Shown here one piece after another: positions 1-7,947 of a DNA stretch of 64,000 nucleotides (its first letter is position 1; every line of letters begins with the position of its first letter). The stretch is from the IMG/VR virus record IMGVR_UViG_3300032242_002041, positions 62,001-126,000 of that record. One strand, written 5' to 3'. Both the position numbers and the translations under genes were made by a program. The notes beneath the pieces are model-generated. The model searched no databases and was not told where the DNA came from. It saw only the letters and a program-made list of their open reading frames with translations. The stretch is from a virus.

Positions 1-1222
1 GTGCCCAGTTGTATACTTGATCAATGTAATACACGTTCATAATACTGATGGTAGGCATAATACTGATAGAAAGATTTGGTAAATTTAATTCTTTGATTCT
101 GAGAATATTTGCCTCAACATCTTTCCAACTGCCGCCTCGTTGTAACTCAAACTGTTTTTCAACAGCATCAATACTAAAATGTATATCAACCAATTTAAAA
201 TCTGGCCAGTAAGGTAATAACTGTTCGGGCCATATAGACCCGTTACTGTTATAGTGCAATCTGATATGCGTGGAGTGCCCTTGATCAACAGCTAGCTCTA
301 GCACTTTTTTAAATTTTTTTATTAAAAATGGTTCGCCGCCAAACATGTCAATGTTTTGAATTCTTGGAAGCAACTCAACCATTTGATTAATAAAACTATC
401 ACTTTCACTCCAGTTGTCTTGTAAAACCAGCGGGATTCCTTGATACTTGTGTTCCTCTAATGCAAACAGTGAGCTGCTCTCGCCGTTGCATACACGACAT
501 TTAAAATTGCAAGTGTTATTAAACTTAAGATCAATGGTTGATATTTCAGGATCATCCAAAAACTTAGTTAAAAAATCTTTTTTTGTACGTTTTATATTAT
601 GCATACGTATTGAAGTTAAGTTTTTATCTTCAACTTTCCAACAGGAGCTACATTCTGCTGGTTTCCTGCCAGCTAAGAATTCTGCCCGCAATTGTGTTGC
701 AACCTCACTGTGAAATGCCTGTTCCAGCGTTGTAGTTTTAATATTGCCCAAACTTAAATTTTTGATCATACAACAAGGTGTAATATCACCAGTTGAACGG
801 ATTTCTAAATTGGTCCAGGGTATTGAGCAAATAGTATCGGGCAGCATATTTGAATCAACCACTTTGTGGGTAGGACCAAGAGCAACTTCTTGAAATCCAA
901 CAGGAATTGGATCTGTTGAAAACTGCCGGCACGATGATGCCACTAGATCCTTTAATTCAGCAGGACCGCAGATTAATATAAACCAGTTGCTAATATCAAT
1001 AAAGTTAATTGTTTCATACAGATTTTGCAAGAACTGCTCAGATAGGTGTTGCGAAGTGTAAAATACAATACGATCGTCGGCATTGTAACTCTCTTGATAT
1101 ACACTGTCTAGTGCTTTAAACAATCCATTAGGAGTGGCTGATAGCTTTCCTAAATCGTGTATCAGCTTGACATTAAATTTTTCTTTCAGTTGACTTTCGA
1201 GATCATCCGGCGAAATAATCAT
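1..1222 (-). CDS. Radical SAM protein with N-terminal twitch region (3' end cut by window edge)
   Basis: Reads leftward from an ATG at 1222 and runs off the left edge, so the C-terminus is missing. Visible: about 130 N-terminal residues with no recognised domain; then the twitch-type iron-sulfur region (CSIPW near residue 132, a CC pair about 20 residues later, CSSCW near 190); then the SAM-binding 4Fe-4S motif CNFKCRVC near 237 and GGEPF near 295. The ATG overlaps the stop of the upstream nuclease gene as ATGA, so translation is probably coupled. The family generates a 5'-deoxyadenosyl radical; the substrate is unknown. The added N-terminal domain is absent from the other radical SAM proteins in this window. 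The class is certain; the role is not. Confidence 0.88.
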   Translation of the reverse strand, partial: MIISPDDLESQLKEKFNVKLIHDLGKLSATPNGLFKALDSVYQESYNADDRIVFYTSQHLSEQFLQNLYETINFIDISNWFILICGPAELKDLVASSCRQFSTDPIPVGFQEVALGPTHKVVDSNMLPDTICSIPWTNLEIRSTGDITPCCMIKNLSLGNIKTTTLEQAFHSEVATQLRAEFLAGRKPAECSSCWKVEDKNLTSIRMHNIKRTKKDFLTKFLDDPEISTIDLKFNNTCNFKCRVCNGESSSLFALEEHKYQGIPLVLQDNWSESDSFINQMVELLPRIQNIDMFGGEPFLIKKFKKVLELAVDQGHSTHIRLHYNSNGSIWPEQLLPYWPDFKLVDIHFSIDAVEKQFELQRGGSWKDVEANILRIKELNLPNLSISIMPTISIMNVYYIDQVYNWA

Positions 1223-2235
1223 AGGCTCTGATATATTTTTAACAGTAGTTTAGGATCGTAAAACTCTGATTCAATGTTGGTAATCTGATCTGTGACAATC
1301 TGATCCACACTTTCAAACTTAATTTCGCCAGGCGCAAGATCTAAATCCACAGCGGTGCTCTTAATAGGCAACAGGGCCATTTCACGTAGGTTATAGTCTT
1401 TGATGAATGTTTCTTTGATAAAGTTGGCTTCTTCATAGCTGATATCAATGTCTAGTTCTACACGCACATGCATATTGGGTCGAAATATATTGGCACCGTT
1501 GTCAATGGCTTCACTTAACTTCATAACTCGATACAATGGTTGTCCTGGCCAAGCAAAGTATTGCTGTTCTTGCCCCCACTCCAGAACCATCATACCACGA
1601 TTAGCATCGCCAGCATCGGCAAAGTTGTGTGGAAAGCAGTTGCCAATATAGTTGATGTTCTTTTTCTGTTGACGCAAATGGAAGTGCCCGGAGTACACAC
1701 TTTCGACTCCGGTAAAGTTTTCTACTTTGATCTCACCGTGGTCTGGCATTTCTACCATGGCATTCATCTTAAAGTGCGGTAGCTCAAAGTGTCCAAACAT
1801 ATATTTTGCTGACATTTTAGCTAATTTTTTATGATCATCTCCAACCAACCAAGGAGCAATGATAACATCATCCTGTTTAAACCAGTCGTTGACCACAGTA
1901 ATATTGGGCAAGTGTTGTGCCCATTCTGCGCCGTGAATATCACGTTTATCTCTATAGTAAAGATCGTGATTGCCCGGAATAAAGTAAAATTGTTCAAACG
2001 CGGCACTTAACTTCTGTAGACTACGCAGGCTAAAGTGTAAGGTCTGTAGATTAATAGCGGCTCTGTGATGATGCCAATCGCCCAGGAACATGCCAGTTTC
2101 ACACCCTTGCTCCTTGGCAGTGGCAATAAACCAATCAATAAATGCTTCACAGTCTTGATTATGGGTTAAGCTATTTGATTTAAGTCCAAAGTGTATGTCT
2201 GTGCAGACAGCAGTCTTACGGAATAGATTTGTCAT
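1219..2235 (-). CDS. gp47: Recombination endonuclease subunit gp47 (SbcD/Mre11-like)
   Basis: A 338-residue calcineurin-type phosphoesterase. The metal-binding motifs are in order: DIH at residues 13-15, GDWHH near 49, GNHD near 86 and GHFH near 181. Length and motif order match T4 gp47, which with the ATPase gp46 processes DNA ends for recombination-dependent replication and host DNA breakdown. The gp46 partner is not in the window. Downstream it overlaps a radical SAM gene by four bases. The start codon lies only seven bases after a good -10 box (2243-2248) and no Shine-Dalgarno sequence is visible, so the transcript may be leaderless. Confidence 0.9.
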   Translation of the reverse strand: MTNLFRKTAVCTDIHFGLKSNSLTHNQDCEAFIDWFIATAKEQGCETGMFLGDWHHHRAAINLQTLHFSLRSLQKLSAAFEQFYFIPGNHDLYYRDKRDIHGAEWAQHLPNITVVNDWFKQDDVIIAPWLVGDDHKKLAKMSAKYMFGHFELPHFKMNAMVEMPDHGEIKVENFTGVESVYSGHFHLRQQKKNINYIGNCFPHNFADAGDANRGMMVLEWGQEQQYFAWPGQPLYRVMKLSEAIDNGANIFRPNMHVRVELDIDISYEEANFIKETFIKDYNLREMALLPIKSTAVDLDLAPGEIKFESVDQIVTDQITNIESEFYDPKLLLKIYQSL

Positions 2236-2242
2236 AGATTAA

Positions 2243-2271
2243 AGTATAAACTGATTGCAACAGGATTGCAA
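2243..2271 (-). promoter_or_regulatory. Sigma70-type promoter for gp47
   Basis: On the minus strand TTGCAA (2266-2271), a 17-base spacer and TATACT (2243-2248) precede the gp47 ATG by only seven bases. The predicted transcription start falls on or next to the start codon. The element fits in the 45-base gap between gp55 and gp47. The same -35 hexamer and spacing recur before the gene at 61298. Prediction from sequence only. Confidence 0.55.
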
Positions 2272-2280
2272 CCAGTATGG

Positions 2281-3192
2281 TTAAGTCTCGTCGTTGTATT
2301 CGGCGATGTCAATGTTTGTGACCACAGCCCCTGAGTTGGGATTCTTTTTACCTGCGTTCTGACGAGTCCAACTAGGATTAAGACCTGCTTGTTCCAGCAT
2401 GTCGTCGCGAATATTTTGATTTTTCTTTTCTAAATTCAAGATACGAGTAAAACTGTTAGTAATAGCAGCAGTGTAATAAGCAAATGGATTTTGACTTTTA
2501 GACTCATCAAATTGAAGGCCGATTTGACTTAATTGTAGTAAGGCTTGACCGCGCATTTCTTCATTGTAAGTGTATCCTCTCCAGTTAGAGCGAGTAGCAT
2601 ACCTCTCGCACAATTTCATATACATTGTTGCTAGTGTGCGTGTGGCCTGCCCGTGATCTTTTGAAAACTCTCCGTGCTCTAAATCACCTTTCCAGTGGCT
2701 TTTACCCACCAGGTACGGTTCTTTGTTTTCGTCTAGACGGTAATGATAAAATGGAGGAAAGTTTAGGCGAACATGCTTTTCGTCTAAGACCGGAATGTCA
2801 AGCAGCTCAGCCAACGGATCATCTTCGGGCATGTCCAATTCAAAAATATCTTCAATTTTCTTTTTCTTTTGTTGACTTTTTGGTATCTTTTTGGGTGCCA
2901 TGGGTATGTGTTCCCAGCAAGTAATACGGAATACTAAGTCGGTATTTGCAATCTTTTTTGGGTCTACAATCGTACCTTCACGCTTTAAACGATCGGCCTT
3001 GTTGCGACGAGCTTCGGCAATGGTACGCTGATTGATTTTAACCAGGGTAGGCAAAATGATATCATACTGATGATCGTTTACAGGATCTTGGTATGTACAG
3101 TAGGTGTTTTTGCTAAGGTGTATTTGTTTTAAGATATCTCTGTTGTTGAGATAATTGGTTTTTGCTGGTGTTCTTGTGGGTGTAGTTGACAC
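2281..3192 (-). CDS. gp55: Late-transcription sigma factor gp55
   Basis: 303 residues counted from a GTG at 3192. The N-terminal YLNNRDIL and the segment around residues 195-270 (WRGYTYNEEM, then FDESKSQNPFAYYTAAITNS and a lysine-rich helix) match the T4 gp55 pattern of a reduced sigma factor that directs host RNA polymerase to late promoters. It is longer than T4 gp55 (about 185 residues): the middle carries a Lys-rich then acidic stretch near residues 110-145 and an aromatic segment before the core. The open frame extends to 3372, but the GTG has a well-placed AGGAG, and a consensus promoter lies inside the longer reading, so I chose GTG. Confidence 0.82.
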   Translation of the reverse strand: MSTTPTRTPAKTNYLNNRDILKQIHLSKNTYCTYQDPVNDHQYDIILPTLVKINQRTIAEARRNKADRLKREGTIVDPKKIANTDLVFRITCWEHIPMAPKKIPKSQQKKKKIEDIFELDMPEDDPLAELLDIPVLDEKHVRLNFPPFYHYRLDENKEPYLVGKSHWKGDLEHGEFSKDHGQATRTLATMYMKLCERYATRSNWRGYTYNEEMRGQALLQLSQIGLQFDESKSQNPFAYYTAAITNSFTRILNLEKKNQNIRDDMLEQAGLNPSWTRQNAGKKNPNSGAVVTNIDIAEYNDET

Positions 3193-3217
3193 TAAGAAAT
3201 CTCCTAATAATGTATTT

Positions 3218-3245
3218 ATTGTAGCATAAAAACCACACATGTCAA
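3218..3245 (-). promoter_or_regulatory. Consensus sigma70 promoter for gp55
   Basis: Minus strand: perfect TTGACA (3240-3245), 16-base spacer, TACAAT (3218-3223), then an AGGAG ribosome site and the GTG start at 3192. This is the best host-type promoter seen in the window and suits a gene that must be made before late transcription begins. It is back-to-back with a putative late promoter at 3280 facing the virion genes. Confidence 0.75.
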
Positions 3246-3279
3246 CCTCTAGATCATTATCTGGGTGGTTTATTTTCAC

Positions 3280-3287
3280 GGTAAATA
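3280..3287 (+). promoter_or_regulatory. Putative late promoter (GGTAAATA) before the virion module
   Basis: GGTAAATA followed by TAT, 21 bases before the ATG at 3309. The same octamer lies before 11728, 28534 and 29332. T4 late promoters consist of TATAAATA at -10, recognised by gp55 with the sliding clamp; this motif shares the TAAATA core. Assignment by position and similarity; no transcript start is known. Confidence 0.5.
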
Positions 3288-3308
3288 TATGATAGGGAAA
3301 AGTAAAGA

Positions 3309-4583
3309 ATGGCACAAACTCCACAAGAAGCAGCGCAGGCAGTAGCCGACACCACAGGCTATGTGCCCACACCTCTTACCGCTGAACAACAGGCAATTAA
3401 AGATTTATATAGTAAACCATTGCCTGTGTCAGGCGATCCTCAAACAAATTCCGAGGCTGCCGCTGCTACTGCAGCTGCAGAAGTTCCGGGTAGCAAAGTT
3501 GATAGATCGCCGGCACCTGTAGACCCTTACGTAGCACAAGATTTAGAAAATGGGCCTGGCACTAATGTTGCAGTTCCAACTGCTGACGTTCAAACAAGCG
3601 CAACAGCAGTTCAACCTAGCCCGGCTAGTGGACAAGTTGCCTATGATGATAATGGATATTTGTTACCAGGGTATACCTTAGATGAAAATAACAATCCAGT
3701 GTATCTAGGTAACGGGTTTGTGGAACCAGCAACACAGGCATCTGCAGATGAAACCCGTGCTAGCTTAGTTCAAGTAGGAACCGCGCAGGCTCAAAATCAA
3801 GAAACCAATTCCAGCCTATCACAACAGCCACGCAACACTGATTGGCGTGTGACATTAAGATTAGCACCCGGTGCTACCTATCTGTACAATGCTGCTGATG
3901 CTGGCCTATTGACACCCTTAAAAGTTACCAATGGAGTAATATTCCCTTACACTCCAAGTATTAGCACAGCCTATAAAGCCAACTATAGTCACTATGATTT
4001 AACACATTCAAACTATCGTGGATATTTTTATCAGAATAGTTATACTGATGTTATTACGTTGACCGCCAGCTTCACAGCACAAAGTACCGCTGATGCCTCT
4101 TACGTCTTGGCTGTGATTCACTTTTTCCGCTCAGTGACCAAAATGTTTTATGGTCAAGACGCACAACGTGGATCGCCTCCGCCTCTGGTATTTCTTAGCG
4201 GCCTAGGTGATTATCAATTTAACAATCATCCTTGTTTGGTTAGCCAATTTAACTATACCTTGCCGCCCGATGTGGACTATATAAGTTCTGGATCGCCTAA
4301 TAACTTGGGATTGAATTTGCAACCCTTACAAAATTTATACTCCACTACACTAAATGCTCTGTCACCAACCGTGACTCGATTGTCAGCGGCATTCTTGCCG
4401 CCTGGCGCAGAAAATGCCTTGCCTGCACCCTTAAAGGGGTTATTAAACAATCCTACCTATGTACCTAGTAAGATAGACATTACACTAAACTTGCTACCAG
4501 TGCAGAGTCGTCAACAGGTTAGCCAACAGTTTAGCCTCAAAGGCTTTGCTAATGGTCAGCTACTCAAAGGAGGGTTCTGGTAA
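3309..4583 (+). CDS. Baseplate/tail-tube junction protein (gp48/gp54-like)
   Basis: First gene of the virion module, 424 residues. Residues 1-165 are rich in Ala, Pro, Gln and Asn and probably disordered; they include PLTAEQQ near residue 23, repeated at the C-terminus of the protein at 6229. From about 175 a folded domain carries conserved-looking stretches such as LTHSNYRGYFY, HFFRSVTKMFYGQDA and FNYTLPPDVDYI. I remember this pattern next to gp53 in marine T4-like phages, where it is annotated as gp48-type tube cap or initiator. The stop overlaps the gp53 start by one base. A baseplate role is likely; the exact T4 equivalent is uncertain. Confidence 0.6.
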   Translation: MAQTPQEAAQAVADTTGYVPTPLTAEQQAIKDLYSKPLPVSGDPQTNSEAAAATAAAEVPGSKVDRSPAPVDPYVAQDLENGPGTNVAVPTADVQTSATAVQPSPASGQVAYDDNGYLLPGYTLDENNNPVYLGNGFVEPATQASADETRASLVQVGTAQAQNQETNSSLSQQPRNTDWRVTLRLAPGATYLYNAADAGLLTPLKVTNGVIFPYTPSISTAYKANYSHYDLTHSNYRGYFYQNSYTDVITLTASFTAQSTADASYVLAVIHFFRSVTKMFYGQDAQRGSPPPLVFLSGLGDYQFNNHPCLVSQFNYTLPPDVDYISSGSPNNLGLNLQPLQNLYSTTLNALSPTVTRLSAAFLPPGAENALPAPLKGLLNNPTYVPSKIDITLNLLPVQSRQQVSQQFSLKGFANGQLLKGGFW

Positions 4584-4885
4584 TGGCCGGCCTATACACC
4601 AGCACTAGTCCCTATTACTTAACGGGCTATAGTCAATTTTTCCTAGATGTTATGGTCAACAGATCTATACCTAAATTTACTGATGATCTGCTGTTTACAA
4701 TTAATACTACCTTTCAGTATCGTCCTGATTTGTTAGCCTATGACTTGTATGGCGATGCTGGTCTTTGGTGGGTATTTTATCAACGCAATCCTAATACATT
4801 GACTGCCCCGCCAATGGACTTTTCTGCAGGGACAGCAATCTATCTTCCTAAATTAGATACATTACAAACAGTGTTAGGATTCTAA
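4583..4885 (+). CDS. gp53: Baseplate wedge protein gp53
   Basis: 100 residues. The central block FQYRPDLLAYDLYGDAGLWW followed by VFYQRNPN and a final YLP segment is the typical gp53 signature (a LysM-like fold). gp53 completes wedge assembly and joins wedges to the hub. At 100 residues it is much shorter than T4 gp53 (196) and similar to the short marine-phage version. The start overlaps the stop of the preceding gene (TAATG). Confidence 0.88.
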   Translation: MAGLYTSTSPYYLTGYSQFFLDVMVNRSIPKFTDDLLFTINTTFQYRPDLLAYDLYGDAGLWWVFYQRNPNTLTAPPMDFSAGTAIYLPKLDTLQTVLGF

Positions 4886-4886
4886 C

Positions 4887-6227
4887 ATGGCTGCTACCGA
4901 TCAAGCACATTATTCTGGACCTTCGCCCACTGGCAAGTATTACTATACTAATTTAGCTACAGGTGATATCAATGAATCTGATACCCCACCAACTCCAAAT
5001 CAGCGAGCAACTTGGGCAGCAGACAATCCACAGTCAACATCGGGTACAGTAGGACAAACACAAGCTACATCGGAGCCAAATCAAACAATAGGCGGCCCTG
5101 TGCCAGTTTATAGACAAGATCAAATTAATCAAAGTCTTGCCGTCCAGGACAATGCTGTGCAACCGGCACCTACATCTGATGGGGTTGGAGCAGGTACAAC
5201 TGGCAATTCTGCCACCAGCGTAGACCCAGACGATAGTCCAAGGGTAACAGCCAGTAGCATACAATCCTCGGTTAATACGTCAGTGGCGGCACTTAATCAA
5301 CTTATCACAACACAGCCTAATCAGCTAGATCAATATACCAGCTATACCTATAATATTGGTTGGTATCTGCTTAGTCAAACACAGTATACCGCAATGGTTG
5401 ACTCACAAAAAGCTGATACTGCTGGCTGGCAATTACTCATGCAAAGCGGTGGAGCACCTGTTAAGGGTCGTAGCCCTGCTTTTCCGGTTGACTACTACAT
5501 GGATGATCTTGAAATTAACTCTAGAACTCCAGGCGGCGGCACAAATAGATCTAACTCGGCACTCGATCTACGATTCAAAGTTACTGAGCCAAATGGAATC
5601 ACACTATTAGAAAGTATTTTTACTGCATTGAAAAGTGTTTATAAAAATGATAAACAGTCACAAACTAATACTAGCAATAACGGAGCACCTGTTGCCACGG
5701 TATCCGACAACACAGGCACGCCAAATTATCTAGCGGCACAATATTGTTTAGTTATTGAGTTTTTTGGCTATGATCAAAATGGTAAGTTAGTTGCACCAGC
5801 TAAAGGTACCTTTAGCAGCACCGGTGGGTACGGCCAAGAAGCTGTTATTAAAAAATATTATCCATTTCGCATAATGGACATAAAGTTTCAGGTTGCTAAT
5901 AGAGCTATCGAATATCAAATTACCGGCATGTCGTTACCGCAATCTTATGCCAGCACTACCGATCGTGGCACCATACCGTTTCCGTTTACTCTGACTGGGC
6001 AGACAGTAGAACAACTGTTAAATGGTAGCCCTGCAGCATCTGGAAAAACCAGTGCCAGTTCTGGCACCAGCACTGCTGATAAAGGTGCCAGAAAGACTAC
6101 TCCAGAACCAATTAAGGTTGGTGATTTACCAATAAAACAACAAGCGGCCATTGCCGCTGGCACTGATCCTAACGCAGTTAATGACCAAGGCATGGCCTTT
6201 GGTGGCGGTGGACTCTCAGGAGCATAA
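4887..6227 (+). CDS. Baseplate hub-associated structural protein
   Basis: 446 residues starting one base after the gp53 stop. Residues 1-115 are low-complexity Thr/Gln/Asn/Pro. A folded core from about 120 to 380 includes YTYNIGWYLLS, a CLVIEFFGYDQNGK stretch and YYPFRIMDIKFQV, a beta-rich pattern like hub proteins of marine T4-like phages. The C-terminus is again Gly/Ser/Thr rich. It sits between gp53 and the spike gene, where hub components are expected; together with the next gene it may do the job of T4 gp27. No enzymatic motif is visible. Structural role likely, exact identity open. Confidence 0.55.
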   Translation: MAATDQAHYSGPSPTGKYYYTNLATGDINESDTPPTPNQRATWAADNPQSTSGTVGQTQATSEPNQTIGGPVPVYRQDQINQSLAVQDNAVQPAPTSDGVGAGTTGNSATSVDPDDSPRVTASSIQSSVNTSVAALNQLITTQPNQLDQYTSYTYNIGWYLLSQTQYTAMVDSQKADTAGWQLLMQSGGAPVKGRSPAFPVDYYMDDLEINSRTPGGGTNRSNSALDLRFKVTEPNGITLLESIFTALKSVYKNDKQSQTNTSNNGAPVATVSDNTGTPNYLAAQYCLVIEFFGYDQNGKLVAPAKGTFSSTGGYGQEAVIKKYYPFRIMDIKFQVANRAIEYQITGMSLPQSYASTTDRGTIPFPFTLTGQTVEQLLNGSPAASGKTSASSGTSTADKGARKTTPEPIKVGDLPIKQQAAIAAGTDPNAVNDQGMAFGGGGLSGA

Positions 6228-6228
6228 T

Positions 6229-7947
6229 ATGCCAGCTAACCGACAAAATAATCCAAGTTTTTTTGGCAACGTAAATCTGTTTAATAACATAACAGGTGTT
6301 CCTAGTTTTGCTCAGCGTGTGTCAGAAACCAATGCCGCCAAAAGCGACCAAGCCCCGGCTAATGCGGCAGGCGCACCAGTTGCTGGTAAAGAAAATATTT
6401 TCACAGGACTTTGCGAAGCACTCAACCAAAATCAACGTGAGTTGGTTAAATTAAAGAAACGTGCGATTGCAGACGAATATGTGATTGAATTTGCACCTCC
6501 GGCAATTGGTGCGTCAACGGTCAGTCGTCCTGGTCCACAAGACGCAACTACCGCGCCTATGCAGACACCAGATTCTGCAGCCAGAATTTCCAATGAAACT
6601 AACAAAGTAAATCGTGCGGCCCGCACCTGGCCGGTAGAAGCAGGCACACAGATTATAAAACTTATCGATGATGTCATGCGAAATAGTAGCTATGTTACGG
6701 ATCAGCAAAATGTAGAAATCACTACAACTACAGATCCAGTTACTGGTATACAAGTGCAAAAACTTAATGCCAAAAAAGGCACTGGAAATTTTCAATGGTA
6801 TAAAATTACTGTGGCTACTCGACCGCTTGGCTATGATAAAATCATACGTGATTATGCCTATCGCATGACTTTTATCATTACACCCTATGCTGTTGCTCAA
6901 ATGACTAGTCAATATTTTCCAGACAGTCGATATCGCGGAGTGCATAAATCATATCAATATTGGTTCACTGGAGCAAACACACAAATTTTGCACTATGAAC
7001 AAAAATATGATAATGCTTATCGTTTGTTATTATCTGGTATTGGTGCAGATGCTCAACAGACCTCAACTACAGATTTTCGAGATCAAAATCGTTACATATT
7101 CATGGCCACCAGTGAAGATCAATCCAAGGGTGCTAAAAATTATGCCAACGAGCCAGGAAACAATGCAGCTAGTTTTTTATATGATCCATCCTCATTAAGC
7201 CAGGTTAAGCTACGTATTGTTGGTGACCCTGCCTGGATGCAACAAGGCGAAACCGGGCTAGGTGTAAGTGCTAGATCATTTAGTTTTAGTCCATTTAACG
7301 CCGACGGCACTATCAACTATGACGCCCAGCAAATTATGTTTGATGTAAGTTTTAATCAACCTACAGACTATAATTTTAATACAGGGTTAATGAATGTAAA
7401 TGCAAATAATCGAAACGGATTACCGCAAGAACATTATACATTCACTGCCTTGTCAGTTAAAAATATCTTTAGTAAAGGTCGATTTGAACAAGAACTTGAA
7501 GGTAGATTGGTTATTGAAAAGAAAACCAATCGAAGTAATAATGGTAGACCAGCTGCTCCCGCTGCTCCTGCGTCTGCTGGCAGTCGAGACACCACAAACA
7601 GTCTTGCTGGGTCTGGCTATCAAAACGAAGATCAACAAGCAGCCGATGGTAATGGCTCTGCGTTGCCCACCGGATATCAAAACGAAGATCAACAAGCGGC
7701 CGATGGTAATGGTCCGCCAACACCACAACCTGCATCCCCGTCAAGCGATCCAACCTCCAACGGAGATATAGCGGCTATACAGTCTGTACAAGCTAATTAT
7801 AATACTGGCGGCGGAGGATTTACTCCGCCTGCAGATGCAGCGGCCGCTGTTGCAGCTGCCAATGGTCCGTTGACTCCGTTGACTGCAGAACAACAACAGA
7901 TTCAAAAATTAAATAAACCACAAGTTATAGCAAAGGATGACTCATAA
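6229..7947 (+). CDS. Putative baseplate hub protein (gp27 position)
   Basis: 572 residues from the ATG at 6229, chosen because AGGAG lies six bases upstream and the previous gene ends at 6227; a frame 26 codons longer would overlap that gene. The core (about 60-430) includes YKITVATRPLGYDKII, YWFTGANTQILHYEQ and a VSFNQPTDYNFNTG stretch, resembling hub domains that trimerise around the spike. Residues 460-572 are disordered and hold a 19-residue tandem repeat and a terminal PLTAEQQ motif shared with the protein at 3309. It is directly upstream of the gp5-like spike, with the stop and start overlapping by one base. Confidence 0.55.
   Translation: MPANRQNNPSFFGNVNLFNNITGVPSFAQRVSETNAAKSDQAPANAAGAPVAGKENIFTGLCEALNQNQRELVKLKKRAIADEYVIEFAPPAIGASTVSRPGPQDATTAPMQTPDSAARISNETNKVNRAARTWPVEAGTQIIKLIDDVMRNSSYVTDQQNVEITTTTDPVTGIQVQKLNAKKGTGNFQWYKITVATRPLGYDKIIRDYAYRMTFIITPYAVAQMTSQYFPDSRYRGVHKSYQYWFTGANTQILHYEQKYDNAYRLLLSGIGADAQQTSTTDFRDQNRYIFMATSEDQSKGAKNYANEPGNNAASFLYDPSSLSQVKLRIVGDPAWMQQGETGLGVSARSFSFSPFNADGTINYDAQQIMFDVSFNQPTDYNFNTGLMNVNANNRNGLPQEHYTFTALSVKNIFSKGRFEQELEGRLVIEKKTNRSNNGRPAAPAAPASAGSRDTTNSLAGSGYQNEDQQAADGNGSALPTGYQNEDQQAADGNGPPTPQPASPSSDPTSNGDIAAIQSVQANYNTGGGGFTPPADAAAAVAAANGPLTPLTAEQQQIQKLNKPQVIAKDDS
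7615..7728 (+). repeat. In-frame tandem repeat, 57-base unit, two copies
   Basis: Units at 7615-7671 and 7672-7728 each encode GYQNEDQQAADGNG followed by a variable five-residue tail. The first 42-45 bases of each unit are nearly identical. The repeat lies in the disordered C-terminal tail of the putative hub protein and keeps frame. Confidence 0.85.

Noticed and set aside
85-713. Open frames on both strands near the left edge
   Set aside because: They are shadows of the partial radical SAM gene, whose Cys and GGEP motifs read cleanly through 1-1222.
3193-3372. Longer gp55 reading with a start at 3372
   Set aside because: It would run through a consensus promoter and AGGAG site; the extra residues look like non-coding translation.
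6151-6228. Start at 6151 for the hub-like gene
   Set aside because: It would overlap the preceding gene in another frame; the ATG at 6229 has a good ribosome site.
7453-7771. Several open frames around the 57-base repeat
   Set aside because: They are by-products of the repeat in the hub-like gene; no start signals.
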